Assembly: GCF_947242115.1 (NCBI RefSeq)
Contig: NC_074726.1
Span: 842,001-906,000, forward strand
DNA: 64,000 nucleotides
Reading direction: 5' to 3'
Source of the DNA: Biomphalaria glabrata
Taxonomy: Eukaryota; Mollusca; Gastropoda; Planorbidae
Below are positions 38,301-48,011 of the stretch, in pieces (position 1 is the first letter of the stretch; each line of letters starts with the position of its first letter). A program made the position numbers and the translations under genes. The notes below the pieces were generated by a model. It was not told the origin of the DNA. It saw nothing but the letters and a program-made list of their open reading frames with translations, and did not search any database.

Positions 38301-41300
38301 CAGTAACAATAGAGATGCAAACATGAACAACATTAACACACACGAAACACACACCAGGGCTTTATAAATTAGCATCTATGTATTTCTTGGTGATGACAAG
38401 TGACTGCAATTTTTAAGACAAGAAGATGGTTTTTATCTCAAGGTACCTGAGATGGACTTTGGGGTCAGGATAGGAAGAAGCAGTCATCTTGTAATGCCCT
38501 TGGAAGAAATAATGCTGTTCATTGTAAAGCCAAAAGTTAACATACAGGTTAAGTAGCTTTGCAGACACAATTCAGTTGGATGAGGTGAAAACATGCACAA
38601 GATATACATGCCACTGTTTTCACTGATTTCTCACAGAATCAATACAGAAAATCAAAGTCTGATTGGAACTTCTAGAATCTAATACAACTTTTTTTTATTG
38701 CACAAATGAAATGTCAGTGTCATTGTGTTTCATTTTGTTTCAGACTTTTTATATAAATTTGGGGCATCCCATCAAAAAAGAAGATAACATCCCAGTCCAA
38801 AACTCATGAAGGATGACAGAAGTGGGCTGTGTTTGAACTAGGACCATTGTGACAACAGTCCAAAGTTTATATTACTTGACCAGATAGACTTCCTTAGTTG
38901 AACTGTCAAATCAGATAAGAAAAAGCAAAGGATTGAGGGGCAAAAATAAGTGACTGTAATGGAGCTAATGGCCACATTACAAGATCTACGGGGCTCGCAA
39001 AGACCTTCCTTCAGGGAACAATGCCAGGGAAAAGAAGAAGAGGCAGACAGAAAAAGCGATGGGAGGACAACATTAAAGAATGGACAGGCCTGCCACTGAG
39101 AGAGGTTCTAAACAAGGCAAAAAAAAGGGAGGAATGGAGAAAGACGGTCGACAAATCTTGCCTGGTGCCCCAACGGTCCAACAGACTAAGGGATAGGTAA
39201 AGGTAAATGGAGCTCATTTGTAAAAGGGATCACTGTTTCATAGATGAAATATGGAGGCAAATCTTAGATATTTTACTCTTAATAGTTACAACAAGTAAAG
39301 AAGTTGATATAAGTTTCTATATAAAAGGCAAAGCAAAAGTAACTTTGACTGGTGACCAAAGAAGTGTTTCAGAATTTTCCATGTGGAGACAAAGCAAAGA
39401 AATGTTATTCTTACTGAATATAACTAACAGGTAAGAGAAGTGTGTTTATGGAGAAGGGTGACACAGTGTGACTGATTAAGGAGAGGAGAAAAACAAAGGT
39501 ATTTCAACAAATAAGAGTACCAAAAAGTGTGTCATGGTGCAGCTAGTTTCAATGGAAGATGTTTAGAAAAAAAGGATCATAATTAAAAAAACAACAACAT
39601 AGAAATTAAAACTATCACTATTCAACTAGATTCATATAGATTCATAAAAAATTACTATATTAACTTCTTTATCAAAGTGTAGCATAGGTATCAGTAGAAA
39701 AAAATATAAATGTTTAGAGTTTACAACTTACTAATTGGCTAAAAAACTCAAAGGATCCACTGGTCTGTTAGCCAGAAGTTTGGTGACAACATCTTTCAAC
39801 ATTGAAGACACATTGTGTTTCTCTTAAAAAAAAAAGGAAAAAAAAACAATCTAGGTATGGAACTGACAAACCAAAAGTTATTTAGTATACATGATTCTGA
39901 TGTTCCTTCAGAAGTGAAGATTATTACATCCTAGCCCAAACCTGCCTGCAGGACAGTAGAAGATGGGCCAGGCAGGTTTGAGCTCAGCACCATCCAGACA
40001 ACAGCACATAACAGACGATCAGTGTATGTGTGCGTTGGAGACTTTTGATGAAGGGAATTTCCTCTAAAACTGTTCCATTAAAAAAAGAAAATCAAAAATA
40101 TTTTATATTTTAGGTCTAGAGGGAAAAAAAGTGTGGCGTGTATATGAAAGGGGAGGAAGTGTCAGCTAACAATGCATGTTATAATAAAAGTAAGGTGTTA
40201 TGGTATATGACAATACATAAATGATTAGCCAAAACGTTGCAGCTGTTTGATTTTGTTTTGATCTAGACCAGTTGGTATTGTTTTTGAAGTCAGTAAAATA
40301 TGAAGTTTCAGGTGCATCTAAAACTTTTCTAAGGCTAATTAGATCTAAGTAGTAATTTAAGTTAGTTCTAGATTATTTTTATAAAATGTTCTTACTAATG
40401 ATGATGTAGATCAGTGATACCCAAAATACGGCCTGCGGGCCGGATATGGTTTAATCTGGCCTGCCGAAACATCAGTACAAAGTGTAATAAATCCTCCTTC
40501 ACTCCCCAAAAAATAGTTGAAAATTGTATCTTTGCCTACGTTACGGCCTCACTTTTTCTCTGATGGACTGAAATTGAATGTTAGTATGTTTATGAAATGG
40601 GAAAGCCAAAGAAACTTCTGAATTTAGAGCTTACCAGAAATAGTGAACGGATGTTTACTTTTTTGTGGAACATGATAACAAGCAAAACATATTTGTTTTG
40701 TAAAATGTGGCTGTTTTAAAAATCAACAACATATAAACAGCACTATAAAACAAATAATGATGGCATTCTTGGTTTCAGCCATGATGTTTAAACTACATCT
40801 AGAGAATAAATTGTAATATTTACCAAAAAGAGACAAGAAAATGAGTCGTTGCTAATTCTGTCTACAATGTTCTTTACACTTTAGGTAGACAAATGAAGCC
40901 AGTTTCCGACACATAAAAAAGAGATAAACTTCCAATATCCCATTAATTAATGTAGGCCTAAATACTAAATCCACAAGTTTCTAATGAAAGTGTTTCAGGT
41001 TAATTTCATTTCATTATTTGTACTTTTCGATAATGTGGCCCGCAACTAGAGTGTCAGAAGTTAAAATGGCCCGCAATTCGAATTAGGTTGGGCATCACTG
41101 ATGTAGATGAATAAGTTTCACAACGTCTTATGAGTTCTAACTGTATTGAATTTAGTTATTATACAAAACTAATCAAACATTACCAGTCGAACATATTTAA
41201 GGAATAATTCATTTTAAACTTCCAATATTTAATCTGCAATAGGGCGCTGTCCAATGTCTTGCTCCTAGCTGTATCAAAGTAGAGTATTCCATTCATTCTG

Positions 41301-42945
41301 TTTCCTAGCTAATGCGGAATTATAATCTACTGTCATGTCATTAAAGAAATTTTTGATTATCAGTAACTTCTACAAATCAACCTATTGAATCAACACAACT
41401 CACAAATAAACATGTTCTTCTAGACACTGGTCTGGACAGCATAGAAACACTACTTACCATTCAAAAGTTATGCTAGGTTGGATGTCTATCCTGTATGTGG
41501 GGGAAGACTACATGCTCAAGGCAATCTTTTTGGAGAACTAAAAGAAGGACAGTGTGACAGAGGTGCCCCCAGAATCACTAAAAAGATCCAATCAGGCATT
41601 ATTTTGTTCTCACTGTCAGGAAAGTAACTGGTGTGTGAAACAGACAACTGGAGAGCTCTCATGAAGATTGCGACATACACATTTGAGACTCAAAGAGAAG
41701 AGAAGTTTTTAATACCTCAGAACTGTCATTTCAAACAAATGAACCAAACCTGAACTACTGGCTAGAAATGCACAGTCCACAGCAGCACTTGAAGCTCAAG
41801 ACAATCTGCAAAGACAAGGGCTTAGCACTCTGCATCAAAATCAAGACTGAGGTGCTCCTTTGTGATTGCAACATTCTATTATGCTTGAAAATCTTTGGTG
41901 TTAACTGCAGAATTAGAGAGGAGGATCCTAGCCACAGAATCAAGACATTATATGAAGGATCCTAGGTATCACCTACTACAAAGAAAAATGCAGAATTAGA
42001 AAGGAGGATCTTACAATAGCCATGGAATCAAGATGCTATAGAACAACCCTAAGTATCACAGGTACAAAGATCACATGACAAATGAGGAAATCTAATGGAA
42101 AAAAAAACACAAATTAAAACTGTATGGCCTCCTGCATGGAACAGTATCAGGGAAAAGAAGAAGAGAAAGTGATGAGAAGATAACACCAAAGAATGGACAG
42201 ACCTTTCATTGAAAGAGATTCTAGTCAAGGCAAAATGAAGAAAGACAGTCAATAGATTATATGTGATGCCCCAATAATGGTCCTACAGACTACATAATCT
42301 AAGTATATAGTTGATTGAAGATATTATATGATGTAGAAGTAGGCCTAGATATACCGTAATCTAGATTAACTAAGTCTAGGAAGTTGTAATACTGAAATTT
42401 TCAAATTATGGTACACACTACAGTATTACAGTCTAGTGGCGTCTAGATAGATCTATGTATGTTACAGTATTTAGACATTTTTTTTTTTTAAAATCTAATC
42501 TAATCTAGATTAGATTTTGTTTTAGTTTTTGTATTGAAAGATTAAGAATTAAGGTTCAGTGTTTTATTATGTATAATTGCTACTTTACCTTTGAGTCTTC
42601 TATCATGAAGGCTTTCTAAATTTAGCGATTTTACTAAAGGTGTTTCTCTAGTCAAATGTGAATATTCAATTCGTTAGTTATGAATCTCACTGCTCTATAT
42701 ACTAATATAGATCTAATTTAATTTATAAATATAAATAAATAATTTTGTGTCTGTTCCAGTTTCTTAATGTTTTCTTCAGGGGTCCCAAACAGAGGATGCA
42801 TATTCTATTATTGGCCTAACCAAGGTTAAATAGCATTTTTGTTTTATTAGATAGAATCAAGTCAAAGATTACCCATGAATTGTCGCTCAGATTCCTGTGC
42901 GATCTCAACAGTTTGTCCGGTAAGGTTTTTTCTTCTATCCGCCAT
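29327..42945 (-). CDS. TPGS1: TPGS1, tubulin polyglutamylase complex subunit 1, nine coding exons, 259 aa
   Basis: Subunit of the TTLL1-containing complex that adds glutamate chains to tubulin, important for axonemes and neurons. Coding exons in transcript order: 42873-42945, 39732-39822, 37759-37898, 36981-37044, 34639-34754, 33869-34004, 31226-31283, 30222-30305, 29327-29344. All junctions are GT-AG, phases agree, and the sum is 780 bp with its stop. The start is MADRRKNLTGQTVE. A dimerization/docking domain follows at about 24-60 (VSSMLKDVVTKLLANRPVDP then LSFLANYF). Later blocks fit vertebrate TPGS1 in order: LLKKIECFDHEAISFSIFR, TCFVLNDF, LGPDTLYSVIDKA and the end IFLSKVKQLH. Human TPGS1 is somewhat longer (about 290 residues). 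The last coding exon is only 18 bp. Introns are full of LINE, SINE and DNA-transposon copies. Intact. Confidence 0.95.
30655..30840 (+). mobile_element. RTE-like LINE 3' fragment in TPGS1 intron
   Basis: Shares with 38945-39205 the blocks attgaaagagattctatac, gcaaaagacagagg and acagactaaaagtcactagg. Antisense to TPGS1; short and decayed. Confidence 0.65.
31625..31925 (+). mobile_element. tRNA-derived SINE, family 1, in TPGS1 intron
   Basis: Head gttggctgaatggtaaagct, anticodon-loop region ttggcttctgga, B box cttgggttcaaatctc, then the body with gggtacctgac and ggccacatgacatccc and the 3' block cctatagattacatggtctg. Full-length but diverged. Confidence 0.85.
31927..32257. repeat. 55-bp tandem repeat, six copies
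   Basis: Unit of 55 bp starting caaaatatcaggatacacaa; copies start at 31927, 31982, 32037, 32092, 32147 and 32202. Copies are almost identical, with single differences only, so the expansion is recent. It sits in the TPGS1 intron directly after the SINE copy. Confidence 0.95.
34117..34192 (-). mobile_element. tRNA-derived SINE, family 2 (minus fragment)
   Basis: Contains gggtatgaacccctgaccat then caagacaacagtccag, matching the inverted B box and head of the family-2 copy at 17608-17722. Lies in the TPGS1 intron. Confidence 0.75.
34330..34583 (-). mobile_element. tRNA-derived SINE, family 3 (minus), near identical to 8425-8662
   Basis: Begins (on plus) with the inverted tail attattattattattatagc, then the inverted body and a B box reading gagtcgggtgtcgaacctcg. 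Differences from the 8425 copy are few, so both inserted recently. It lies 50 bp from TPGS1 exon 5 at 34639. Confidence 0.85.
35150..35365 (-). mobile_element. LINE 3' end, family D (minus)
   Basis: Inverted match to 46930-47085: ctaagactgctttattgatc, then gtgattacaaggactctttt. Only the 3' UTR part remains. Confidence 0.7.
37390..37560 (+). mobile_element. tRNA-derived SINE, family 2 (best copy)
   Basis: Head ctggtcgtgcggtttgcgca, then ctggactgtcgttcgg, B box cccgggttcaaaccctg, body with gtcgtcctgcaggaggtttg and 3' block cttccactctgaaggaacat then aacatgtaaaac. The cleanest of the seven copies in the window. TPGS1 intron, antisense. Confidence 0.88.
38080..38175 (-). mobile_element. LINE 3' tail of the 19574-20438 family (minus)
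   Basis: Shares aataataatctctattatcc, ataaggaaatgtgtcttaca and tgtgcattacaccaaac with the 3' end of the element at 19574-20438. Tail-only insert. Confidence 0.75.
38215..38440 (-). mobile_element. LINE 3' end, family C (minus), longest copy
   Basis: Starts aataagtttattggtccaaa, then caaatggaaattcaatttga, and continues with a region rich in ACA. Related to 1885-2078 and 23820-23940. No coding part. Confidence 0.65.
38785..38885 (-). mobile_element. tRNA-derived SINE, family 2 (minus, decayed)
   Basis: Shows cccagtccaaaactcatgaa, a decayed inverted B box (gtgtttgaactaggaccatt) and gacaacagtccaaag. Confidence 0.65.
38945..39205 (+). mobile_element. RTE-like LINE 3' end, coding blocks readable
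   Basis: Reads LQGTMPGKRRRGRQKKRWED then NIKEWTGLPLREVLNKAKKR and WRKTVDKSCLVPQRSNRLRD before a stop at about 39196-39198. This is the well-known C-terminal end of a mollusc RTE-like LINE. Relatives lie at 30655, 41440-42300 and 49480. TPGS1 intron, antisense. Confidence 0.85.
39915..40025 (-). mobile_element. tRNA-derived SINE, family 2 (minus)
   Basis: Contains tcctagcccaaacctgcctg, ggcaggtttgagctcagcac and catccagacaacag, the inverted body and B box of the family. Confidence 0.7.
40412..41100. mobile_element. hAT element remnant with 8-bp target-site duplication
   Basis: 689-bp element in the first TPGS1 intron. Left end cagtgatacccaaaatacgg, right end (inverted) cagtgatgcccaacctaatt; the direct 8-bp repeat atgtagat lies at 40404-40411 and 41101-41108. 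An 8-bp duplication and CAGTG ends with GGCC-rich subterminal DNA are hAT hallmarks. Inside, a plus-strand stretch near 40600-40760 codes for FLWNMITSKTYLFCK and TTYKQHYKT, like the zinc-finger start of a hAT transposase. The rest of the transposase is gone, so it cannot move itself. Confidence 0.92.
41440..42300 (+). mobile_element. RTE-like LINE, long decayed copy
   Basis: Blocks of the family's C-terminal region can be followed in shifting frames: a HVYRMED-like part and FGELKEGQ-like part near 41470-41560, the block before 42060 (catggaatcaagatgctata), and the end near 42130-42300 (agtatcagggaaaagaagaa, aagaatggacagacc). Heavily mutated, with partial internal duplication near 41910 and 41990 (gcagaattagagaggaggat). 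TPGS1 intron, antisense. Confidence 0.75.
42495..42865 (-). mobile_element. CR1/jockey-type LINE fragment (minus), next to TPGS1 exon 1
   Basis: Same blocks as 62500-62830: gattttactaaaggtgtt, tctcactgctctat, tgtctgttccagtttcttaa and ggatgcatattctattattg. It stops about 10 bp from the donor of TPGS1 exon 1 at 42873. Confidence 0.85.
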
Positions 42946-43679
42946 ATTGTTGACGCTGGTTACAGTCCTTGAATTTAACAAAAAACAGCCAACTTGTATT
43001 GTTTTGTTTTTTCGGTCATGCCAGATAGGATACACTTTTTTTTCGAAATTTAAAAAGACTTTATTTATATTTTTTAGAAGTATTTCAATACCAGATATAG
43101 AACAAATACTTTCATATTAGATCTGAAACTATCACATTGATATCAATGCTTTGAATCAGATATTATTACGGTCTTAACGTATTTTTATAACGTACAGCGG
43201 TGAGCGTTACTTAAAAATTCCATGTCATCCTTGAGGAGAATGAGCTAGGAACACAGACCTATATATAATATGTTATCTTTTTTTATGAGGAAGAGTTTAA
43301 TTAAATCACAGACCTATATATTATTATAGTTACCAAAACAAATGAGTTTTTATTCGCAATTCTTACACACTGTGTATTTTAATTAGAATCTAATTTTAAT
43401 GTCTTATTGACTTATAAGATAAAGTACAAAACAATAATTATTTCCACGTTCACACTTATGAACACTTTTTGGATGCGCAAATTTCGTTCCATTTTGTTAT
43501 TTATGTTTATTTCTTCACAGATTCCCCCCCCCCCCCCCATCTTTCAATTAATTTCATAATGCAATTCTCCTCTAGGTGGTAGATAATTATCACAGTGAAT
43601 GTGAGGGATTATCCTTAGATCATTTAAATTGTGATTATCAAATATGTTTTTACATCTGTATGAAAGCGTGTGTGTATGT
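42946..43679. other. TPGS1 upstream region
   Basis: Sequence upstream of the TPGS1 start. No TATA box is evident. A C-run is at about 43524-43538. No exon or other gene could be supported. Confidence 0.45.
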
Positions 43680-43790
43680 AATACATCTATATCTTATCTT
43701 ATATAATACAGACGTACGTTACTTCAAAAAAGAAGATGATTACGTCCTACGCGTCATGCATTCAGTCTCTTTTCTAAAGAATAGATCTAA
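43680..43790 (-). mobile_element. CR1-type LINE tail (minus)
   Basis: Reads tatcttatcttatataata, gacgtacgttacttcaaaaa, gaagatgattacgtcctacg and cgtcatgcat, the 3' end of the 62250-62992 family. Confidence 0.8.
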
Positions 43791-43799
43791 TTAAAAGAC

Positions 43800-44425
43800 C
43801 AAAAAAATTTTCAACGTGAATATAAGGGCTTATTAAAAGTGTGAGTTTATTTATTTATTTTCTGGGTATATATAGTAAGATTTTTAAAGATGGGTTATTC
43901 TAAATACGGTGCCTCTCTAGATCTAGATCTATGAGTGACAAAATACAAATAAATATGTAAAGAAAGTAGGCATACTTAGTAGCGAATAGAGTGAATAAAT
44001 TAATACTGGCTGTTCCACTGAATATATAAAGGGCCTAAATAGTGTGAACTTATTGGGGGAGGGGCGTTTCATTAGAAATAATTTGTGTTAGTTAGTGGAC
44101 ATAATAATTCATGTGGATATTTACTAATATATATATATTTTTTTTTAAAGTTAAGTCTGTATTTTTTTTTAGATAAGATAACATATATAAAGTCTACAAC
44201 TGATTGGCAATAATTTTAAGTGTTTCTGTATACTCCAAAATTTGTGTTTATGGATGGTATGATTGGTGTAGGATGAAAGAGACAAAACTAAAAAGGATTT
44301 ACTAAATTTGAGGGCTAGAAAATTGTGATAGATGTGGGGTAGCGTTGCAATGCAATATATATTGTTGGATTTAAAAGTGTTGAAGGCGAGGTACACATAA
44401 ACCAACTATTTAAACAGTAGCGTAC
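43800..44425. other. Intergenic, nothing recognised
   Basis: AT-rich with short AT runs near 44128 and a TCTAGATCTAGA-type word at 43917-43930. No gene supported. Confidence 0.5.
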
Positions 44426-44429
44426 GTCG

Positions 44430-44830
44430 TACATCAGTTTCAAAAAAGTTGATTATGTTCTGCGCGTCATGCATCTAGTCATGACTTAAACTCTGCCATG
44501 TCACTAGTTTTCCTGGCTGGCTCAAGCAACACATTCCATGCTCTAATAGCACAAGGGAAGAAGGAGCGTTAGTAGCCTACAATTTTTTAATTATTTTTTT
44601 TTGTATTTGAAGATTATGGTTTAGTATTTTATATGTAATTGTTACTTCACTTTTAAGTCTTCTATACTGAAGGCTTTCTAAATTTAGTAATTTTACTAAA
44701 GGTGTTACTCTAGTCAAATGCGAATATTCGTTTGTTATGAATCTCACTGCTCTATTTTGTGTCTGTTCCAGTTTCTTGATGTTTTCTTGAGTTGACGGGT
44801 CCCAGACAGAGGATGCATAGGCCTATATAT
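44430..44830 (-). mobile_element. CR1/jockey-type LINE fragment (minus)
   Basis: Runs from the tail (gattatgttctgcgcgtcat) through ttttcctggctggctcaagc, gggaagaaggagcg and ctctattttgtgtctgttcc to ggatgcataggcctat. Similar extent to the 42495-42865 copy but with a readable tail. Confidence 0.85.
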
Positions 44831-44974
44831 ATCCTACGCGTGTTTCTAGGTCAATCATGTTAATCAATGATGGGCCTATGTAAGAAGTGTTTTTGCATAC
44901 TCTATGATATTGCGGGCCTTTCGTCTGTAGAATGAAAGAAACAAAAAAAAAAGTACATATAATATGAAGGACTA

Positions 44975-45040
44975 GATGCTTGGCGAGTAGGACGTAATCA
45001 TTTTTTGAAGTAACATCTTTATTTTATAAGATACGATAAG
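44975..45040 (+). mobile_element. CR1-type LINE tail (plus)
   Basis: Contains gtaggacgtaatcattttttg, then aagtaacatctttattttat and aagatacgataag. Tail-only copy in plus orientation. Confidence 0.7.
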
Positions 45041-45606
45041 AAGGATAAAGTGTGTTGGGTTGGGAGGGAGTTGTGATACGGCCGTTTTATTGTGAGGTTT
45101 AAATAAACATTTCATTTGCAATTCTAGAGCGATAAGGTTAATGTTTGTGCGACCTACTGACACACGAGAGACAGGCCAGTAATACCAGTCAGCGTGATGT
45201 GTCGATGGACAAGGGACAGTACTGTGTTATGAATGTTGCATGAAAATATGACCCGTGATATAATACATAGAAAAATAAACACGTAACGTACCATTAAAAT
45301 ATTAACATCAATTATTAATATCATTTGTTTGGTTAAAACAATTAATACTGAGAAGTAATGAAATTTAGTAAGCACCTCTTTGCATCATCCTTTTTTTTTT
45401 CTTGACATTAAGAACAACGGGGTTCTATGAGATTTTGTTATTAGGTTGAGTCTAGTACATCTATTCCCTCAAAAATACTGAAAGCGAATCTAGATCTAAC
45501 CAATCGTACTGCTTCATTCTTTCAGTGGCTGTTAGGCTTAGTAACGGCCTAGTCCATATCAATGATCGTCACTGGTACAGTTATATAGATCTAAATTAGG
45601 CATTGG

Positions 45607-45811
45607 AGGCGCTATGGCTGAGCGGTAAAGCGCTTGGCTTCCGAACCGGGGACCGGGATTCGAATCCTGGTGAAGACTGGGATTTTTAATTTCGGGATCT
45701 TCGGGCGCCTCTGAGTCCACCAAGCTCTAATGGGTACCTGACATTAATTAGGGCGATTGGTCGTTGTGCTGGCCACAGACCACAAGGTCTGAAAGGGGGA
45801 ACTATACTTCT
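45607..45811 (+). mobile_element. tRNA-derived SINE, family 1 (best copy), with target-site duplication
   Basis: Head gaggcgctatggctgagcgg is a good A box; the anticodon-loop region reads ttggcttccgaacc, giving a CCG anticodon if folded as a tRNA (Arg); B box gggattcgaatcctggtg. Body and tail follow to ctgaaagggggaactatact. Flanks taaattaggcattgg (45592-45606) and taaataaggcatttgg (45812-45827) are an imperfect duplication. The tRNA-Arg origin is inferred from the loop. Confidence 0.88.
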
Positions 45812-45829
45812 TAAATAAGGCATTTGGAT

Positions 45830-46750
45830 AACCAATCGAGAAATAAAAAGTAACATTTTTATCCCCACACCCCTCCCTGTCTCAAAAAGTAAATAGATCG
45901 TGTGTCCGACTGATTCTAACAAACTGGTCAGTGTAAGGCTAACCAAGAACTTTATTAGGCTACGTGTAATCGGGTTACTGATGACCCTGTGATAGTGTTT
46001 ATTAGGCGAGAAAATACACGCTGACATGGTTAGTTAAGCAAATGTAGATCTACTCTTAACACGTATTTTATTCTTTGATTGCAAGATTTTGATCTAACTG
46101 CATAGACCTAGATCTAGTTATTTGATAGATATGCAAGACACATAGAAAGTCTCTGGTCATCCATTGCACCCAAACTCATCCTCGGACGTCTTGACCAAAT
46201 TTTGCTTCTGGAAAAGGATGGGCTTTAGGGCGAGAGAGTGAGGTCAGCGTGTTGCTTGAATCCTCATCGCTCACTTTTTCAAAATTTTCAGCGCAAGTCA
46301 CTTAGTCCTTTGTCACCCCCCCCCCCAACAAAAAAAGCCCTCAGCTCCCTGGATGACAAAAGTGGTCAGCATCGAATATTATAGATATGTGCTGCCAAAG
46401 CGTATTATAGATACCATCATTTTATCAAACTAGTCGGTTCTACTGAGGTCCACATCTACAATCATATAGATTTACTCAAAGCGTTATAATAACTAACTCT
46501 AGGGGAAAAAAGCATTTTCATCCACCCACACAAGTAAATAGGATGTAGGACCTAGGGCTGCTTTTATGCCAGCAAACAGAGCTTTGCTATTTCCTAGACA
46601 TACTTTTTTGAAAGTATTTATCCAGAAGTTCTTGGCAATCTGACTAACAATCAGTTTTGCCACTTTGATAGCAATTTCAAAACCTGTTGAGATTTTGGAC
46701 TAGGTTTTGTCTTATGAGCGAGGTGTGCAGATCTCTTTCTCTCGATGCAA
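45830..46750. other. Intergenic, nothing recognised
   Basis: No exon or named repeat supported. A C-run is at about 46317-46326. Confidence 0.5.
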
Positions 46751-46754
46751 GGTT

Positions 46755-47085
46755 CCATGTGTATAAATAATCAAACCAGTCTACATTGTATAAAGAATTG
46801 TTTTGCTACTATACGAAATCTGCTAACATACGGAATAACTTGTTGTCAAGGCAACGCTTCAACTAAACTGTTGCGCCGTCTAGAAAGTATCATAAAAAGA
46901 GCATCAAAAGTTACACTCACAATATTACGCCTGTGTGTAGTCGCTGAACTCATGTTGTGTCTGTTGAACTCTGTTGTATTTATGTGTATGTTTCTGTTGT
47001 GTTGTCTTTATATGAGAAAAGAGTCCTTGTAATCACAACACATTTCCGTTAAGATTAATAAAGCAGTCTTAGTCTTAAAAACTGA
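46755..47085 (+). mobile_element. LINE 3' end, family D, with readable coding end
   Basis: The ORF part reads LLTYGITCCQGNASTKLLRR then LESIIKRASKVTLT, the C-terminal region of a Rex/L2-like LINE (pattern SILTYGITCW-GN). The 3' UTR ends aagattaataaagcagtctt then agtctt. An inverted 3' piece of the family lies at 35150-35365. Confidence 0.82.
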
Positions 47086-47089
47086 CCTC

Positions 47090-47906
47090 TGTCCCCAATT
47101 TAGTGTTAATTTTCATTTTTAAATTATTACTTCTATTCACATTTCTATTTAGCTAATTACCTTTCTATTTACTCATTTTTAACAAAAAATGGCAAGATTT
47201 CTAATTGAACAAAATTAAGATAGTTGTTACATCATTTACTTTTAGGGGGGTCTATATATATAATACGTTATAAGCCAGGGGTTCTGGCGGGCCGCATGCA
47301 ATGTATAAATAGATTGCTAAGGCTTGACCTAAAAGGATGAAAAATAAAATAAAAACAAGACGTGTGGGCTTTAATATTTTAGAAAACATTTATAAGACAA
47401 TAATTAGAATGTAATTCTTTTAAAATTGTTCGTAAGGGAACGTATGATATAAACAATCATTGTGCTAATTTATTTCTATAACTCAGAATGTAATGCTCGA
47501 ATCCATCTAATCTTTAGTGAAAGGTTTATTTCATATATACTGAATCCATTTTATATTAGCTTTTGGTAAAAATATATCATTTATAAGTTTTATACCTCTT
47601 TAAAGTTAAGTATCTCATATTAACCCACTTTCCCCTATAGAGCATTATCTTTTTGAAAGCTTCAAATAATTATTACATATATCGGCCTATATATAACAGG
47701 CTATGATTATATTTTCTATATATAATTGGCTATATAGGCCTGTTTATCTTTTTTTGAAAGAAAATGCAAAATAATCATATTAATAAAAAAAAACAGAAGT
47801 GAAATAACACATTTAGATCTATAATTAGTAAACAGTCTCATGAAAATGTATCATTATAGTATGGTCATTATAAGCTTATATAGTTACCATTTTAAAAAAA
47901 AATCTG
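47090..47906. other. Intergenic, one possible DNA-transposon end
   Basis: AT-rich. At 47276-47300 the word ccaggggttctggcgggccg resembles a hAT-type end, but no partner end was found. Otherwise nothing recognised. Confidence 0.4.
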
Positions 47907-47912
47907 TTTATT
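47907..47912 (-). terminator. Polyadenylation signal of the Ig/H-lectin gene
   Basis: AATAAA on the minus strand, 100 bp after the TAA stop at 48012-48014. Confidence 0.6.
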
Positions 47913-48011
47913 TGAAAAATAAAGGTATTTATGTTGTCGGTTGATCTATCTCCGTGGATACTGTATCCGCTATGGCTTGTTGAATCTATCCTTATGGATA
48001 CTGTGACTTGT

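Noticed and set aside
43576-43794. Plus-strand ORF of 72 residues
   Set aside because: Its second half is the inverted LINE tail; no sign of a host gene.
47276-47300. Possible hAT end ccaggggttctggcgggccg
   Set aside because: No partner end or target duplication found nearby.
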